Below, in pieces: positions 40,620 through 49,993 of a stretch of 64,000 nt of DNA. The position numbers were made by a program, and so were the translations under genes. The stretch comes from Bacillus_BD oryzisoli (GTDB taxonomy: Bacteria; Bacillota; Bacilli; Bacillales; Cytobacillaceae). Every line of letters starts with the position of its first letter. Position 1 is the stretch's first letter. Location of the stretch: assembly GCF_036670025.1 (NCBI RefSeq), contig NZ_CP137640.1, positions 2,204,001 through 2,268,000 on the forward strand. Reading direction: 5' to 3'. A model generated the notes under the pieces. The model ran no database searches and was not told the origin of the DNA. It saw nothing but the letters and a program-made list of their open reading frames with translations.

Positions 40620-42149
40620 TTAAATATGACGTACACTTCTCTTAGCGCTTCGTTGAGCTTCTTTTTCACTCTTTAATCCCTTCAATAAGGAGTAACACAT
40701 CACTATCAAAATAATAGTAAAAGGGAGGGCAGCTGCGATGGAAGCGGTTTGCAGTACATCCAAACCGCCGGCTAACAACAATACTGCTGCTACGGCCGAT
40801 TGAAATACACCCCAGGTCATTTTTATTTTATTAGATGGATTTAACGTTCCTCCTTCACTTAGCATTCCTAATACAAAGGTGGCAGTATCAGCAACAGTTA
40901 TGTAATATATGGCTACGACGGCAAAACCTAAAATGCTTAAGAAGGCACTTAATGGAAGATAATCAAAGAAAGTGAAAATGGCTAATGACACATTTTCGGT
41001 TATATAGGTTGCAAGCTCATGGTTACCAGTGTTTTGAACAATTTGCAGGGCAGTACCCCCAAAAATAGACATCCAAAGACATGTTCCAAGCGTGGGAACA
41101 AGTAACACACCAATCACAAATTCCTTTATTGTTCTTCCTTTGGATACGCGAGCAATAAACATACCGACAAAAGGTGCCCAAGCAATCCACCATGCCCAAT
41201 AAAATAAGGTCCATGATGCAATCCATTCCCCTTTACCGAAAGGATTTAACCTTAAACTCATATGGATAAAGTCACTAATATAAAGTCCTGTTGTATTAAA
41301 GAGAACTTTAATGATTGTCATCGTAGGACCAACAATCATAATCAGCAGCATGATTGCAAAAGACAAAATCATCGCCGCATTAGATAAAAATTGAATTCCT
41401 CTCTCTAATCCGCTGTTGATGGAAATGATAAAAAGAACGGTAGCGACGGCAATGATGATCAGCTGAACAACCAATGCATTAGGAACGCCAAATAAATCAT
41501 GCATGCCAGCATTCACCTGCATGGCACCAAGTCCTAAAGATGTAGCAATTCCAAAGACAGTTGCAAAAATCGACAGAACATCGATTGTTTTTCCAATCGG
41601 TCCATAAATTCTGTCTCCAAGTATCGGATAGAACGCAGAACTGATAGCAGCAGGCAGCTTTTTATTATATTGAAAAAAAGCCAGCGCTAAACCGATCACG
41701 GTATAAATGGCCCATGGGTCCAAGCCCCAATGAAAAAAAGTATATTTCATCGCCGTATTGGCTGCGTCAATTGTATAGCCTTCCCCAATGGGAGGGTTGG
41801 TGTAGTGGGTAACAGGCTCTGCGACACTCCAGTACACAATTCCTATTCCCATGCCGGCACCAAACAACATGGCAAGCCAGGACCCGGTGTTAAAATCAGG
41901 ACGGTCGGTATTCTTACCAAGCCGGATATCACCATATTTCGAGAACAGCAAATAAATAGAGAAGATGACAAAGAATAGGGTAGCACCAAGATAAACCCAT
42001 CCAAGATAATCAATCGAACCATTATAAATGGAATTGGTCACTTTTGCCAGATTATCTGTAAAAAAAACTCCCCAAACAATAAAAATAAGCGTAAGTATGA
42101 CAGAGATGATAAAAACACTATTATTTCCCGTACTTTGACTTCTATCCAT
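40620..42149 (-). CDS. opuD: BCCT-family glycine betaine transporter
   Basis: 509 aa with twelve helices. Contains the BCCT signature region WTLFYWAWWIAWAPFVGMFI and the loop ARVSKGRTIKEF. It also has the Gly-rich site GAGMGIGIVYWSVAEP, whose GMGIG is typical of Na+-coupled betaine carriers such as OpuD. Takes up glycine betaine as osmoprotectant. AGGAGG precedes the ATG by 6 nt. Lies 62 nt after a minus-strand gene of unknown function without an obvious terminator between, so the two may be co-transcribed. Confidence 0.88.
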   Translation of the reverse strand: MDRSQSTGNNSVFIISVILTLIFIVWGVFFTDNLAKVTNSIYNGSIDYLGWVYLGATLFFVIFSIYLLFSKYGDIRLGKNTDRPDFNTGSWLAMLFGAGMGIGIVYWSVAEPVTHYTNPPIGEGYTIDAANTAMKYTFFHWGLDPWAIYTVIGLALAFFQYNKKLPAAISSAFYPILGDRIYGPIGKTIDVLSIFATVFGIATSLGLGAMQVNAGMHDLFGVPNALVVQLIIIAVATVLFIISINSGLERGIQFLSNAAMILSFAIMLLIMIVGPTMTIIKVLFNTTGLYISDFIHMSLRLNPFGKGEWIASWTLFYWAWWIAWAPFVGMFIARVSKGRTIKEFVIGVLLVPTLGTCLWMSIFGGTALQIVQNTGNHELATYITENVSLAIFTFFDYLPLSAFLSILGFAVVAIYYITVADTATFVLGMLSEGGTLNPSNKIKMTWGVFQSAVAAVLLLAGGLDVLQTASIAAALPFTIILIVMCYSLLKGLKSEKEAQRSAKRSVRHI

Positions 42150-42211
42150 TGGAACCTCCTAAAAGGTAGAGTTTGTGTGAATCTTTCAAATTCCTCATCA
42201 TAAAGTGAACA

Positions 42212-42877
42212 TCATTTTTCAAGGAGATTATAAAGAAATTCCCAGTTCTCGGTGTTAAGCAGTTCTTCCTGTGACAACACGGAACCATCTCCTAAGTATA
42301 CCGTTTGGCCTTTAATGGCAACGATCATCGCTTCATCTATTGCAACACTGTCCTTTTTTTTATACACGTCTCCAATTACAGGTATTTCACCGATAAGCTG
42401 ATTAGCAGGGAAATCTCCCTCGGATAAATGATCTGCTTCAATACCCTCCAGATTTTGATAATCAATGGGGTGACTGTCTTTGGCTCGGCCTGGTACCATC
42501 AGCAAATACTCATGATGTTTTACTCCATGGGAATTACTAGTAATGACCCCTTTTCTATCAGACTTTTCCACCAGTTCAATTTCATTCAAGGAATATGTAT
42601 CCAGAGAATCTGGCATTGGATTGTTAATTAGGATATAGTCTCCTTCTTCAGCATTCCGATCTTTATTGAGCGTATATGCCTTTTGATTGAAAATAAAGCT
42701 GTCACGTTCCTTCGGTTTGTATCTTTCCACGCTTGCAGCATTAGTCAGATGCTGGGATACATCCCTCAGCCGTATAAGATGTACGGATTGTTTATACATT
42801 GGTTTAACCCCATATACCTTATGTAACTCATTGTTAAAATAAACAAATTGTCCCTTTCTAACTTGATACAATTTCAC
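42212..42877 (-). CDS. 221-aa conserved hypothetical protein
   Basis: Starts at GTG 42877, 8 nt after AAAGGAG: KLYQVRKGQFVYFNNELHKV and YGVKPMYKQSVHLIRLRDV. Soluble, with no membrane segment. The beginning looks like a small beta-barrel (KOW/SH3-like), and the rest has YLLMVPGRAKDSHPIDYQN. No family recognised. Directly upstream of opuD on the same strand. A longer frame from 42937 would add a hydrophobic leader without a ribosome site. Confidence 0.65.
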   Translation of the reverse strand: MKLYQVRKGQFVYFNNELHKVYGVKPMYKQSVHLIRLRDVSQHLTNAASVERYKPKERDSFIFNQKAYTLNKDRNAEEGDYILINNPMPDSLDTYSLNEIELVEKSDRKGVITSNSHGVKHHEYLLMVPGRAKDSHPIDYQNLEGIEADHLSEGDFPANQLIGEIPVIGDVYKKKDSVAIDEAMIVAIKGQTVYLGDGSVLSQEELLNTENWEFLYNLLEK

Positions 42878-43062
42878 AAGAAAATCTCCTTTCAACACAT
42901 ATGAAAATAAATATAGTAAAAATTGCAAATAACACAAATAAAGCGGGGCACCAGTTTCAAAATGATCAGTTATTTCTTAGATTGCTTTTCTTAGGATATC
43001 TCAATTTAGAAAAAACATGTTGTAACATTTTCAGGTTTGCTAGGGTTTGCTAATAGGGGAAA

Positions 43063-43171
43063 GAATATTTTCTATTTGATGAAGAATATGATTATGTTTC
43101 ACATGTAAAAATTAAATGGAGAAGATACGGAGGTTTATAAAATCTCTTTTCCATGTGGAATTATCTGATAT
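43063..43171 (+). pseudogene. degraded duplicate of the 3' half of the 40248 gene
   Basis: Shares GAATGTTTTCTATTTGATGA-type sequence and an almost unbroken run around AGATACGGAGGTTTATAAAA with 40359-40480. A short internal deletion and stops break it. Same orientation as the parent, 2.7 kb away, on the far side of opuD and the 42212 gene. Confidence 0.75.
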
Positions 43172-43190
43172 CTGGTAAGAGCAGTGCAGT

Positions 43191-43234
43191 AAAAAATACG
43201 AAGGAGCAGCGTGGGCTGCTCCTTCGTATTTTTT
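43191..43234. terminator. Terminator of the M14 peptidase gene
   Basis: Nineteen-bp perfect stem AAAAAATACGAAGGAGCAG, loop CGTGGG, exact complement. Overlaps the gene's stop. Confidence 0.92.
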
Positions 43235-44285
43235 ACTCTGTCTCTTCTTCGCCAGGACGACTCGTTTGTGTTGGCAGTGTATCCCAGAAACTAGTGTCTG
43301 CTTGTTCAATAGAACCATCAGCAATAGCTCTTACTGCAGCATCAAGTGTAGTAATCGTCTGCTTAATTAAATAGCCATTGCTTTTTTGCCCAATAACAGA
43401 AGATTCATTATAGTGATCAGACATACCACGCATTTCAAATAGAAGGGTGGAAATCCCGTATTCTACAGCTGCACCGTTACGTCCGATTCTTGTTTCCGAA
43501 CCGCCGTTGTATTTGCCGAGATGTCCCCAACCTGTTGAATCAACCGCATTAAAGATAACTGCCCCAAGCTTCTTTGATCTTTCCAGTACTTCAGTGTTTA
43601 CTTCAGGGTTTGTAGGATAAAGAATAGAGCCTGAAACTAATTGCCCATCACGCTGAGACCGAGTTCCTTGATGATGAAGGTCAATCATATAATCAATCTT
43701 GTATTGTCGCAGAACATTATTATGGAGAGCCTGCGTTTCAGGCTGTGCTTTTGCATCATGATCACGATTTAAATCTATCTCATTAGCATTATATCGTGTT
43801 AAATGTCGTCCGCCATCAGCAATATAGTTATCAAGAGAGAAGTTAACATCACCCATAGCGCCGTCAGCATTTAACATCGGAACCACGAGGATATTCACAT
43901 TTTCAAGAATGCCCTTTGTTTTTTGTGTTCCAAGATGCTTAATAAATTCTAATGCTCCTTCCGTTGTTAGTTGTTCATTTCCATGTTGTTGGGTTAAAAA
44001 GAGGATAGTGGGATTATCTTCGTTTGAGATGTACTTTGCAAGGTAGATATCTCGGCCTTTCACCGTTTGGCCAATCACTTCAAGCTCCATAGCCTCTTGC
44101 TTGGCGTCTTGTTTTTTGAGATAATCTACCATTGAATCGTAAGTATGCAGGATAGAGGTTTGAATGGATTCATTACCGCCATAGTTTGGTCCTTCACCGA
44201 CAGCGAAGACTGGTAATGAGGCAGTAGTAACAGCTCCGAATGTCATTAAGCCAGTTAATGATAGTGCGAAAAGTTTCTTCTTCAT
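43233..44285 (-). CDS. secreted M14-family zinc carboxypeptidase
   Basis: 350 aa. Signal peptide 1-28 (KKKLFALSLTGLMTFGAVTT, cut near PVFAVG). Zinc ligands are H and E in LTQQHGNEQLTTEG, with a third His in MIDLHHQGTRS, and the substrate-binding Arg is near RYNANEIDLNRDHD. The catalytic Glu is expected in the LLFEMRG region. Removes C-terminal amino acids from peptides, or cell-wall stem peptides, outside the cell. Ends in an acidic tail. Monocistronic. Confidence 0.87.
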   Translation of the reverse strand: MKKKLFALSLTGLMTFGAVTTASLPVFAVGEGPNYGGNESIQTSILHTYDSMVDYLKKQDAKQEAMELEVIGQTVKGRDIYLAKYISNEDNPTILFLTQQHGNEQLTTEGALEFIKHLGTQKTKGILENVNILVVPMLNADGAMGDVNFSLDNYIADGGRHLTRYNANEIDLNRDHDAKAQPETQALHNNVLRQYKIDYMIDLHHQGTRSQRDGQLVSGSILYPTNPEVNTEVLERSKKLGAVIFNAVDSTGWGHLGKYNGGSETRIGRNGAAVEYGISTLLFEMRGMSDHYNESSVIGQKSNGYLIKQTITTLDAAVRAIADGSIEQADTSFWDTLPTQTSRPGEEETE

Positions 44286-44892
44286 TAAATCCCTCCATAT
44301 TTAGTATTTGGAATATTTTGTATTATATAGAAAAAATCTATTAAAGTATATAGTTTATGAAGACTAAATCTATAAATAGGTTCTATTCAGTCTTTTTTCA
44401 TGTTTTAATACCATCTATATAACAATTCTCCTTAATAATGGAGGATAAATTCCGCTTCCTTTTTACCTTAATTGAATCAGGAGAATCAGTGTCTCCTTAC
44501 CTTATACATTTTCTCAATGCACAAAAGGTATGACAAGACAAACTACCCAGTGTTCGTGTTATAATAATAGAAGTCTCCTCATATACGTACCGTAAAAGAG
44601 AGTGTAAGATAGTTGATCTTTGGGTAGTATACTGTATATCTTCCATAATTATCCAGAATCACACTACCAAAATATCGGTTGTTCTTCACTAAGATGTAAA
44701 GCTTCCTCGTTATTTGCCCAATGTAGACAGCTATTATCCTCATGCTATTGTTTCGTTGTGTTCAAAGGCAGGGGGAGAAACAATCCGATAGAAACTATTC
44801 CTTTCTCTGTCATATCACCATAATAGAAACAAGGTTTTGATTGATGATTCGTTAACTAGCCGAATTTGTTATTTGTTTACGGGAGGATTTTT
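44286..44892. other. intergenic region with a possible coding relic
   Basis: About 600 bp. On the minus strand near 44570-44760 a broken reading frame gives CLHWANNEEALHLSEEQPIF and, after stops, LWKIYSILPKDQLSYTLF. It has the look of a decayed small gene, but I cannot assign it. Otherwise AT-rich. Confidence 0.3.
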
Positions 44893-45783
44893 ATGAGTGA
44901 ATTAGCAGTAGAAAATAAGAAAATCGGTCACAAAAGATTAGCGCTAAGAAGCGTGATTAAAAGAGCTTTATTTATCACGATCGGAGCCGTAATAATGGGT
45001 TACGGATTAGAAGCTATCCTAATTCCAAACAATATGATTGACGGCGGGGTAACAGGTTTATCCATGCTTTTAAGTCATATTACGCCAATTAACTTGAGTA
45101 TTTTTCTAGTCGTTTTAAACCTGCCGTTCTTTTTCTTAGGGTATAAGCAAATTGGTAAGACCTTTGCTTTTAGTATGTTATATGGCATCGTAGCCTTATC
45201 TATTGCGACTTCTTTTATGCATCATGTTAAGCCGATTGTCCATGATGAATTATTGGCGGTTGTTTTTGGCGGTTTAGCATTAGGTGTCGGAGTAGGGTTA
45301 ACGCTTCGAAATGGAGGCGTGCTGGACGGAACAGAAACATTAGCGATCCTGGTTGAGAAACGATTGCCGTTTTCTGTCGGTGAAATCATCATGTTTGTTA
45401 ACGTGATTATATTCGCGATTGCAGCTTTTGTATTCGGATTAGAAAATGCTTTATTTTCCATGCTTACATACTTTATTGCCTTTAAAACGATTGATGTAGT
45501 CGTAAAAGGATTAGAAGACATGAAATCCATGTATATCATAAGTGACAATACCACTGAAATTGCAGAAGCCATTACTGAGCGGCTAGGCCGTGGTGTCACT
45601 TACCTGCATGGTGAGGGGTCATACAGCGGTGAAGATAAACGTGTCATTCTATGTGTGTTTACAAGACTAGAGGAAGCGAAAATGAAGGATATTATCAAAG
45701 AACTTGATCCAGGAGCATTTATCATTTCGAGCGATGTATCTGAAGTCCGAGGCGGCCGATTTAAGAAAAGAGACATCCATTAA
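44893..45783 (+). CDS. YitT-family membrane protein (DUF161 plus DUF2179)
   Basis: 296 aa. Five to six helices in the first 200 residues (TIGAVIMGYGLEAILIPNNM; IDGGVTGLSMLLSHI; GLALGVGVGLTLRNGGVLDG) and a cytoplasmic DUF2179 domain at the end (GRGVTYLHGEGSYSGEDKRV; DPGAFIISSDVSEVRGGRF). Function unknown; several paralogues are normal in Bacillus. GGGAGGA lies 5 nt before ATG 44893. Confidence 0.88.
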   Translation: MSELAVENKKIGHKRLALRSVIKRALFITIGAVIMGYGLEAILIPNNMIDGGVTGLSMLLSHITPINLSIFLVVLNLPFFFLGYKQIGKTFAFSMLYGIVALSIATSFMHHVKPIVHDELLAVVFGGLALGVGVGLTLRNGGVLDGTETLAILVEKRLPFSVGEIIMFVNVIIFAIAAFVFGLENALFSMLTYFIAFKTIDVVVKGLEDMKSMYIISDNTTEIAEAITERLGRGVTYLHGEGSYSGEDKRVILCVFTRLEEAKMKDIIKELDPGAFIISSDVSEVRGGRFKKRDIH

Positions 45784-45989
45784 TCAAGAAATTTTTTGCA
45801 CATAAAGAGTAATCAGGAGCATTGACCTTCTTCTTATTACGAAAGAGGGATATTGGGGAAAACTTTTCAGCGGTATGACATTGAATGAGAATGAATAATT
45901 TATAATAATATGACTCGGCTATATAACGAATCATTGAGTATTCAGGAATGGATATTCTTTCAATGCAAAGTATGTTAGGAAATCTGAAT

Positions 45990-46027
45990 AAAAAATAGCT
46001 TGGAAGCACATTCCAAGCTATTTTTTA
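45990..46027 (+). terminator. Terminator in the gap after the YitT gene
   Basis: AAAAAATAGCTTGGAA with its exact complement, loop GCACA, T run. It sits 207 nt past the YitT stop. No convincing gene lies between, apart from a 16-codon frame at 45949-45999. Confidence 0.88.
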
Positions 46028-46242
46028 TTGGGCATTTTCATCATTTGATCACATAGACTCTATTAGGTGGTGTGGATATTATCATTCATACAGCCTGAAT
46101 TTTTATTGTTCTTTTCTTTCTTAATATTGAGAAAAAATCTTAACGACTAATCAATTGGGAATACAGTCTTGTACTATATAGTGTTTTCCTTTTTTATTGG
46201 TTTCACCATTATTAATCTTTGAAATCAAAGAGGAGGCATGTG

Positions 46243-47163
46243 ATGAAAGCCGTTATTTGTACCAAATATGGGCCACCGGAGGTTCTGGAACTCAAAGAAG
46301 TAGAAAAACCTGTTCCCGAGGACAATGAAATTCTGGTGAAAATTCATGCAACAACAGTTGCATCAGGAGATATAAGAGTTCGAAGCTTCAATAGTCCGCT
46401 CTTGTTATGGCTGCCGATGCGATTGGTCTTAGGCTTGAGAAAACCTAGAAAACCTATTCTAGGTGTCGAGTTAGCAGGTGAGATTGAAGAGGTAGGTAAG
46501 TACGTAAAAAAGTTCAAAAAAGGTGACCAAGTTTTTGCCATGACCGGTATGAATTTTGGTGCTTATGCAGAATACATAAGCTTGCACGAGGACACAACTG
46601 TGGCATTAAAACCTGATAATTTGTCTTACAATGAAGCAGCAGCCATTGCTTTTGGAGGAACATCAGCACTGTATTTTCTTAGAAAAGGAAACATCCAGGA
46701 AGGTCAAAAGATTTTAATATACGGGGCTTCTGGTTCAGTAGGAACTTCTGCCGTTCAGCTGGCAAAATATTTTGGTGCAGATGTGACGGCTGTGTGCAGT
46801 ACCGGAAATGTTGATTTGGTAAAATCACTTGGAGCTGATCAGGTAATTGATTATTTGAAAGAAGATTTTACATCAAGCGCAGAGCGTTATGATCTCATTT
46901 TTGATGCAGTTGGAAAATGTTCAAGAAAAGATGGAATAAAGGCGCTCACACCAAAAGGGAAATTCGTGTCAGTCGAGGGACAGGGGATTGCAAAGGTGCA
47001 TACAGAAGACTTACTTTTTTTAAGTGGGCTAATTGAAAAGGAATTGTACAGACCAGTTATTGATAAACGTTATCCTCTTGAAGAAATTTGCGAGGCTCAT
47101 AGATATGTAGAAAAAGGCCATAAAAAAGGAAATGTAGTCATCACGTTTGGTCAGGATGACTAA
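46243..47163 (+). CDS. zinc-independent MDR alcohol dehydrogenase/quinone reductase-like protein 1
   Basis: 306 aa. GroES-like N-domain (KYGPPEVLELKEVEKPVPED), NAD(P)-binding motif YGASGSVGTSAVQLAKYFGA, and the tail EICEAHRYVEKGHKKGNVVI. No zinc-binding Cys cluster, so it is a quinone-oxidoreductase-type enzyme. Substrate unknown. GAGGAGG lies 6 nt before ATG 46243. A paralogue at 58402-59376 shares long identical runs such as AHRYVEKGHKKGNVVI. Confidence 0.88.
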   Translation: MKAVICTKYGPPEVLELKEVEKPVPEDNEILVKIHATTVASGDIRVRSFNSPLLLWLPMRLVLGLRKPRKPILGVELAGEIEEVGKYVKKFKKGDQVFAMTGMNFGAYAEYISLHEDTTVALKPDNLSYNEAAAIAFGGTSALYFLRKGNIQEGQKILIYGASGSVGTSAVQLAKYFGADVTAVCSTGNVDLVKSLGADQVIDYLKEDFTSSAERYDLIFDAVGKCSRKDGIKALTPKGKFVSVEGQGIAKVHTEDLLFLSGLIEKELYRPVIDKRYPLEEICEAHRYVEKGHKKGNVVITFGQDD

Positions 47164-47442
47164 TCCAAACAAATACTAGACACTGTTATTCCAATTGTGT
47201 CGTCTGATTTAACTAATAATAAGCAGGGGCATGGTTCTTAGTTTCATTGGGATTTTTGAACCGGCCCTTGCTTATTCTAATTAAAATTGCTCATTCAATT
47301 CCCATGATTCCATTGTTTTATGAGCTGTAGGCGTACAAAACTGCCAAAGTATTATAAAAGGCCTAGACTTATGGCTCATTGACGAAACAGTATTTCTATT
47401 TCAAAATAAAGTTTTGGATATCCATGAAGGTGGGAAATAGAC

Positions 47443-49650
47443 ATGGGAAGAATGGAAAGAAGGCAGAAGCAGCAAGCATCAAAACGGTCTATGTGGGAAA
47501 AGTTTCGATCCAACAGTTTGTTTAAAAAGCTTCTATGGATTGGTTTATCCGTAATGCTCATTGGCTTATTGGTTTTTAATATCTTCATCTGGACAAGCGA
47601 TGTCAGTAAGCTAGAGACACCCGTGCCGCAGCCAACAACGATTTATGACCAACACGGAGAAGTAGCCAGTAAGATTTCTAATTCCAGTATTGAGGGAGTT
47701 ACGATAAAGCAAATTCCAAAGGACGTTATACATGCTGTTATCTCGGTAGAAGATCAACGTTTTTATAAGCATAATGGAGTGAATTATTTCGGGATTATCC
47801 GGGCCCTGTTCCAAAACGCTGCAAGTGGAGAGGTCGTGGCTGGAGGAAGCACGATTACGCAGCAATTAGCGAAAAACGTTTTCTTAACACATGAAAGAAC
47901 ATACACCCGAAAGGTTAAGGAGTTAGTATTAACGAAAAAAATTGAACGCACATATACGAAAGATGAGATTATTGAACGATACTTAAATCAAATTTATTTC
48001 GGTGAAGGCGCCTGGGGAATTCAACGGGCAGCACAGGTTTATTTTGGTAAAAATGCAAGTGAATTGACGTTAAGCGAATCAGCCATGCTTGCAGGATTGA
48101 TAAAAGCTCCATCAGCTTATTCACCGCTTAAACATTTCGAAAAGGCCGTTGAACGAAGAGACGTTGTCTTACGGTTGATGAAGGATGAGGGCTATATTGA
48201 CCAAACCGATATTGACAAGGCGATGGAGCAGGAAATTGTATTAGAAGGCAGAAAAATCGATGACAAATACAAAGGAAAATATCCATATTATGTTGATCAT
48301 ATCATTGAAGAGGCAATTGAAAAATATGGCTTAACAGAAAACGAAGTTCTGTCCGGGGGTCTACATATATATACAGAACTAAATCCTGTTATACAAAATA
48401 ATCTTGAAGAAGTTTATCAGAATGAAAATATGTTCCCAAAAGGTCAATCGGATCAAATCGTCCAAAGCGGTGGAATTTTTATCAATTCGTCAACTGGTGG
48501 AATTCAGGCACTTGTAGGAGGAAGAGGAGAACACACCTTCCGCGGCTTCAATCGCGCGACCCAATTAGTACGCCAGCCTGGTTCGACAATGAAACCATTG
48601 GCGGTTTATACGCCGGCACTGGAGCAGGGTTATGAGGCGTTTGATATGTTAGAGGATAAGCCGCTTAATATCAATGGATATCAACCGCAAAATTATGATA
48701 AGAAATATCGCGGTCAAGTGACTATGTATAATGCCGTGATCCATTCCTATAATGTACCGGCTGTATGGTTATTGGATGAAATGGGCTTGAAATACGGAAT
48801 AAATGCCGTCGAACGTTTTGGCATCCCATTACACGAGGATGATCAATCGCTCGGATTAGCTCTCGGGGGAATGGCAGAAGGAACATCGCCATTATTAATG
48901 GCCCAGGCCTACACGACTTTTGCGAATGATGGATTAATGGTGGATGCCCATGCGATTCAGAGAATTGAGGATGCGAATGGGGAATTGCTAAGTAAATGGC
49001 AGAAACATGCGAAAAGGGTAACGGAAAAAGAAGTTGCTCAGAAAATGACCTATTTACTGAGAGGCGTCATTAATGAAGGTACCGGGACCAAAGCGAAGGT
49101 TAGCGGCTATGAAATAGCTGGAAAAACCGGGACGACACAGCTTCCATCACAACAAGATGGTGCGAAGGATCATTGGTTTGTCGGCTTTACGCCTGAAATT
49201 ACAGGAGCCATCTGGCTCGGTTATGATCAAACAGATGAGACACATTTTCTTTCTTCCTCCAGCGGCGGTACGACAACGGCCATCTTCCAAAAGGTCATTT
49301 CGATGTCTGCATCGGAGCTGCAAGAAAAATCCTTTGATTTGTCCTTGATTGAAAAAAAATATAATCAAGAGTGGAGTAACATGAAAAAGGAAGAAGAAAA
49401 GAAACGAATTGAAGAAGAAAAACGCAAAAAAGAGGAAGAAGAGAAAAAGAAGGAAGCGGAAGAGAAACTGAAAAAAGTGGAAGAAGAGAAAAAGAAGGAA
49501 GCGGAAGAGAAACTGAAAAAAGTGGAAGAAGAGAAAAAGAAGGAAGCGGAAGAGAAACTGAAAAAAGTGGAGAAGGAAAAGGAAAAAGCGCAGAAAGAGA
49601 AAGAAAAGCAAGAGAAGAAAGATAAGAAAGAAAAAGATGAGGATGAGTAA
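47443..49650 (+). CDS. class A penicillin-binding protein (bifunctional glycosyltransferase/transpeptidase), PbpF/PbpG-like
   Basis: 735 aa. Cytoplasmic basic start, one membrane anchor (about 30-50, LLWIGLSVMLIGLLVFNIFI). A GT51 glycosyltransferase domain follows, with EDQRFYKHNGV and GGSTITQQLAKN. The transpeptidase domain has SxxK in RQPGSTMKPL, SxN in HSYNVPA and KTGTT. Builds and cross-links peptidoglycan at the outer face of the membrane. The last about 95 residues are an unusual Lys/Glu-rich helix containing three exact 15-residue repeats. Monocistronic with a terminator at 49701. Confidence 0.9.
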   Translation: MGRMERRQKQQASKRSMWEKFRSNSLFKKLLWIGLSVMLIGLLVFNIFIWTSDVSKLETPVPQPTTIYDQHGEVASKISNSSIEGVTIKQIPKDVIHAVISVEDQRFYKHNGVNYFGIIRALFQNAASGEVVAGGSTITQQLAKNVFLTHERTYTRKVKELVLTKKIERTYTKDEIIERYLNQIYFGEGAWGIQRAAQVYFGKNASELTLSESAMLAGLIKAPSAYSPLKHFEKAVERRDVVLRLMKDEGYIDQTDIDKAMEQEIVLEGRKIDDKYKGKYPYYVDHIIEEAIEKYGLTENEVLSGGLHIYTELNPVIQNNLEEVYQNENMFPKGQSDQIVQSGGIFINSSTGGIQALVGGRGEHTFRGFNRATQLVRQPGSTMKPLAVYTPALEQGYEAFDMLEDKPLNINGYQPQNYDKKYRGQVTMYNAVIHSYNVPAVWLLDEMGLKYGINAVERFGIPLHEDDQSLGLALGGMAEGTSPLLMAQAYTTFANDGLMVDAHAIQRIEDANGELLSKWQKHAKRVTEKEVAQKMTYLLRGVINEGTGTKAKVSGYEIAGKTGTTQLPSQQDGAKDHWFVGFTPEITGAIWLGYDQTDETHFLSSSSGGTTTAIFQKVISMSASELQEKSFDLSLIEKKYNQEWSNMKKEEEKKRIEEEKRKKEEEEKKKEAEEKLKKVEEEKKKEAEEKLKKVEEEKKKEAEEKLKKVEKEKEKAQKEKEKQEKKDKKEKDEDE
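49435..49569 (+). repeat. 45-bp tandem repeat, three exact copies, in the PBP tail
   Basis: Units at 49435-49479, 49480-49524 and 49525-49569, each encoding EEEKKKEAEEKLKKV. Identity at DNA level implies recent slippage expansion. Confidence 0.9.
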
Positions 49651-49700
49651 AATCAACTTATAGAAAGTATGACTTATATTAAGATGATCTTGTATATTTA

Positions 49701-49737
49701 GAATGGCATTCACTTTTAGAATGCCATTCTTTTTTCT
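49701..49737 (+). terminator. Terminator after the PBP gene
   Basis: GAATGGCATT/AATGCCATTC stem and six T. Confidence 0.88.
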
Positions 49738-49803
49738 TGCCCGTTCCAAGAAAGTTACAGCTATAATGGGAACGAATCCACCCTATTCTTGCCCGTTCCA
49801 AGA
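49734..49803 (+). repeat. 18-bp direct repeat pair
   Basis: TTCTTGCCCGTTCCAAGA occurs at 49734-49751 and again at 49786-49803, 52 bp apart, in the gap before selO. Within each copy CTTG/CAAG form short inverted ends. Confidence 0.7.
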
Positions 49804-49993
49804 GAACAAATGGTACAACTGTCTGAAAAAAGGTATCTTTTCTCCATTCATCAAAAAAGTATAATTAACCTATAGTATCAAACACTAAAAAATAGCTGAT
49901 TTTATCTAAAATGTTGAAATAAAGCATCTTTTAATACTTTTAAATAAATAAATGTTAAAGTAAACACAAATGTAAAAAGAAAAAGGGGATATA

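Noticed and set aside
44620..44823. 67-aa plus-strand frame in the gap before the YitT gene
   Set aside because: No ribosome site and odd composition; the opposite strand looks more like former coding sequence, and neither could be confirmed.
45222..45599. 125-aa minus-strand frame inside the YitT gene
   Set aside because: Lies wholly opposite a well-recognised gene with better start and family match.
49147..49749. A 200-aa Phe/Leu-rich frame on the minus strand opposite the PBP tail
   Set aside because: It is the antisense of the Lys/Glu repeat region; it has no ribosome site, and its hydrophobicity is an artefact of GAA/AAA codons read backwards.
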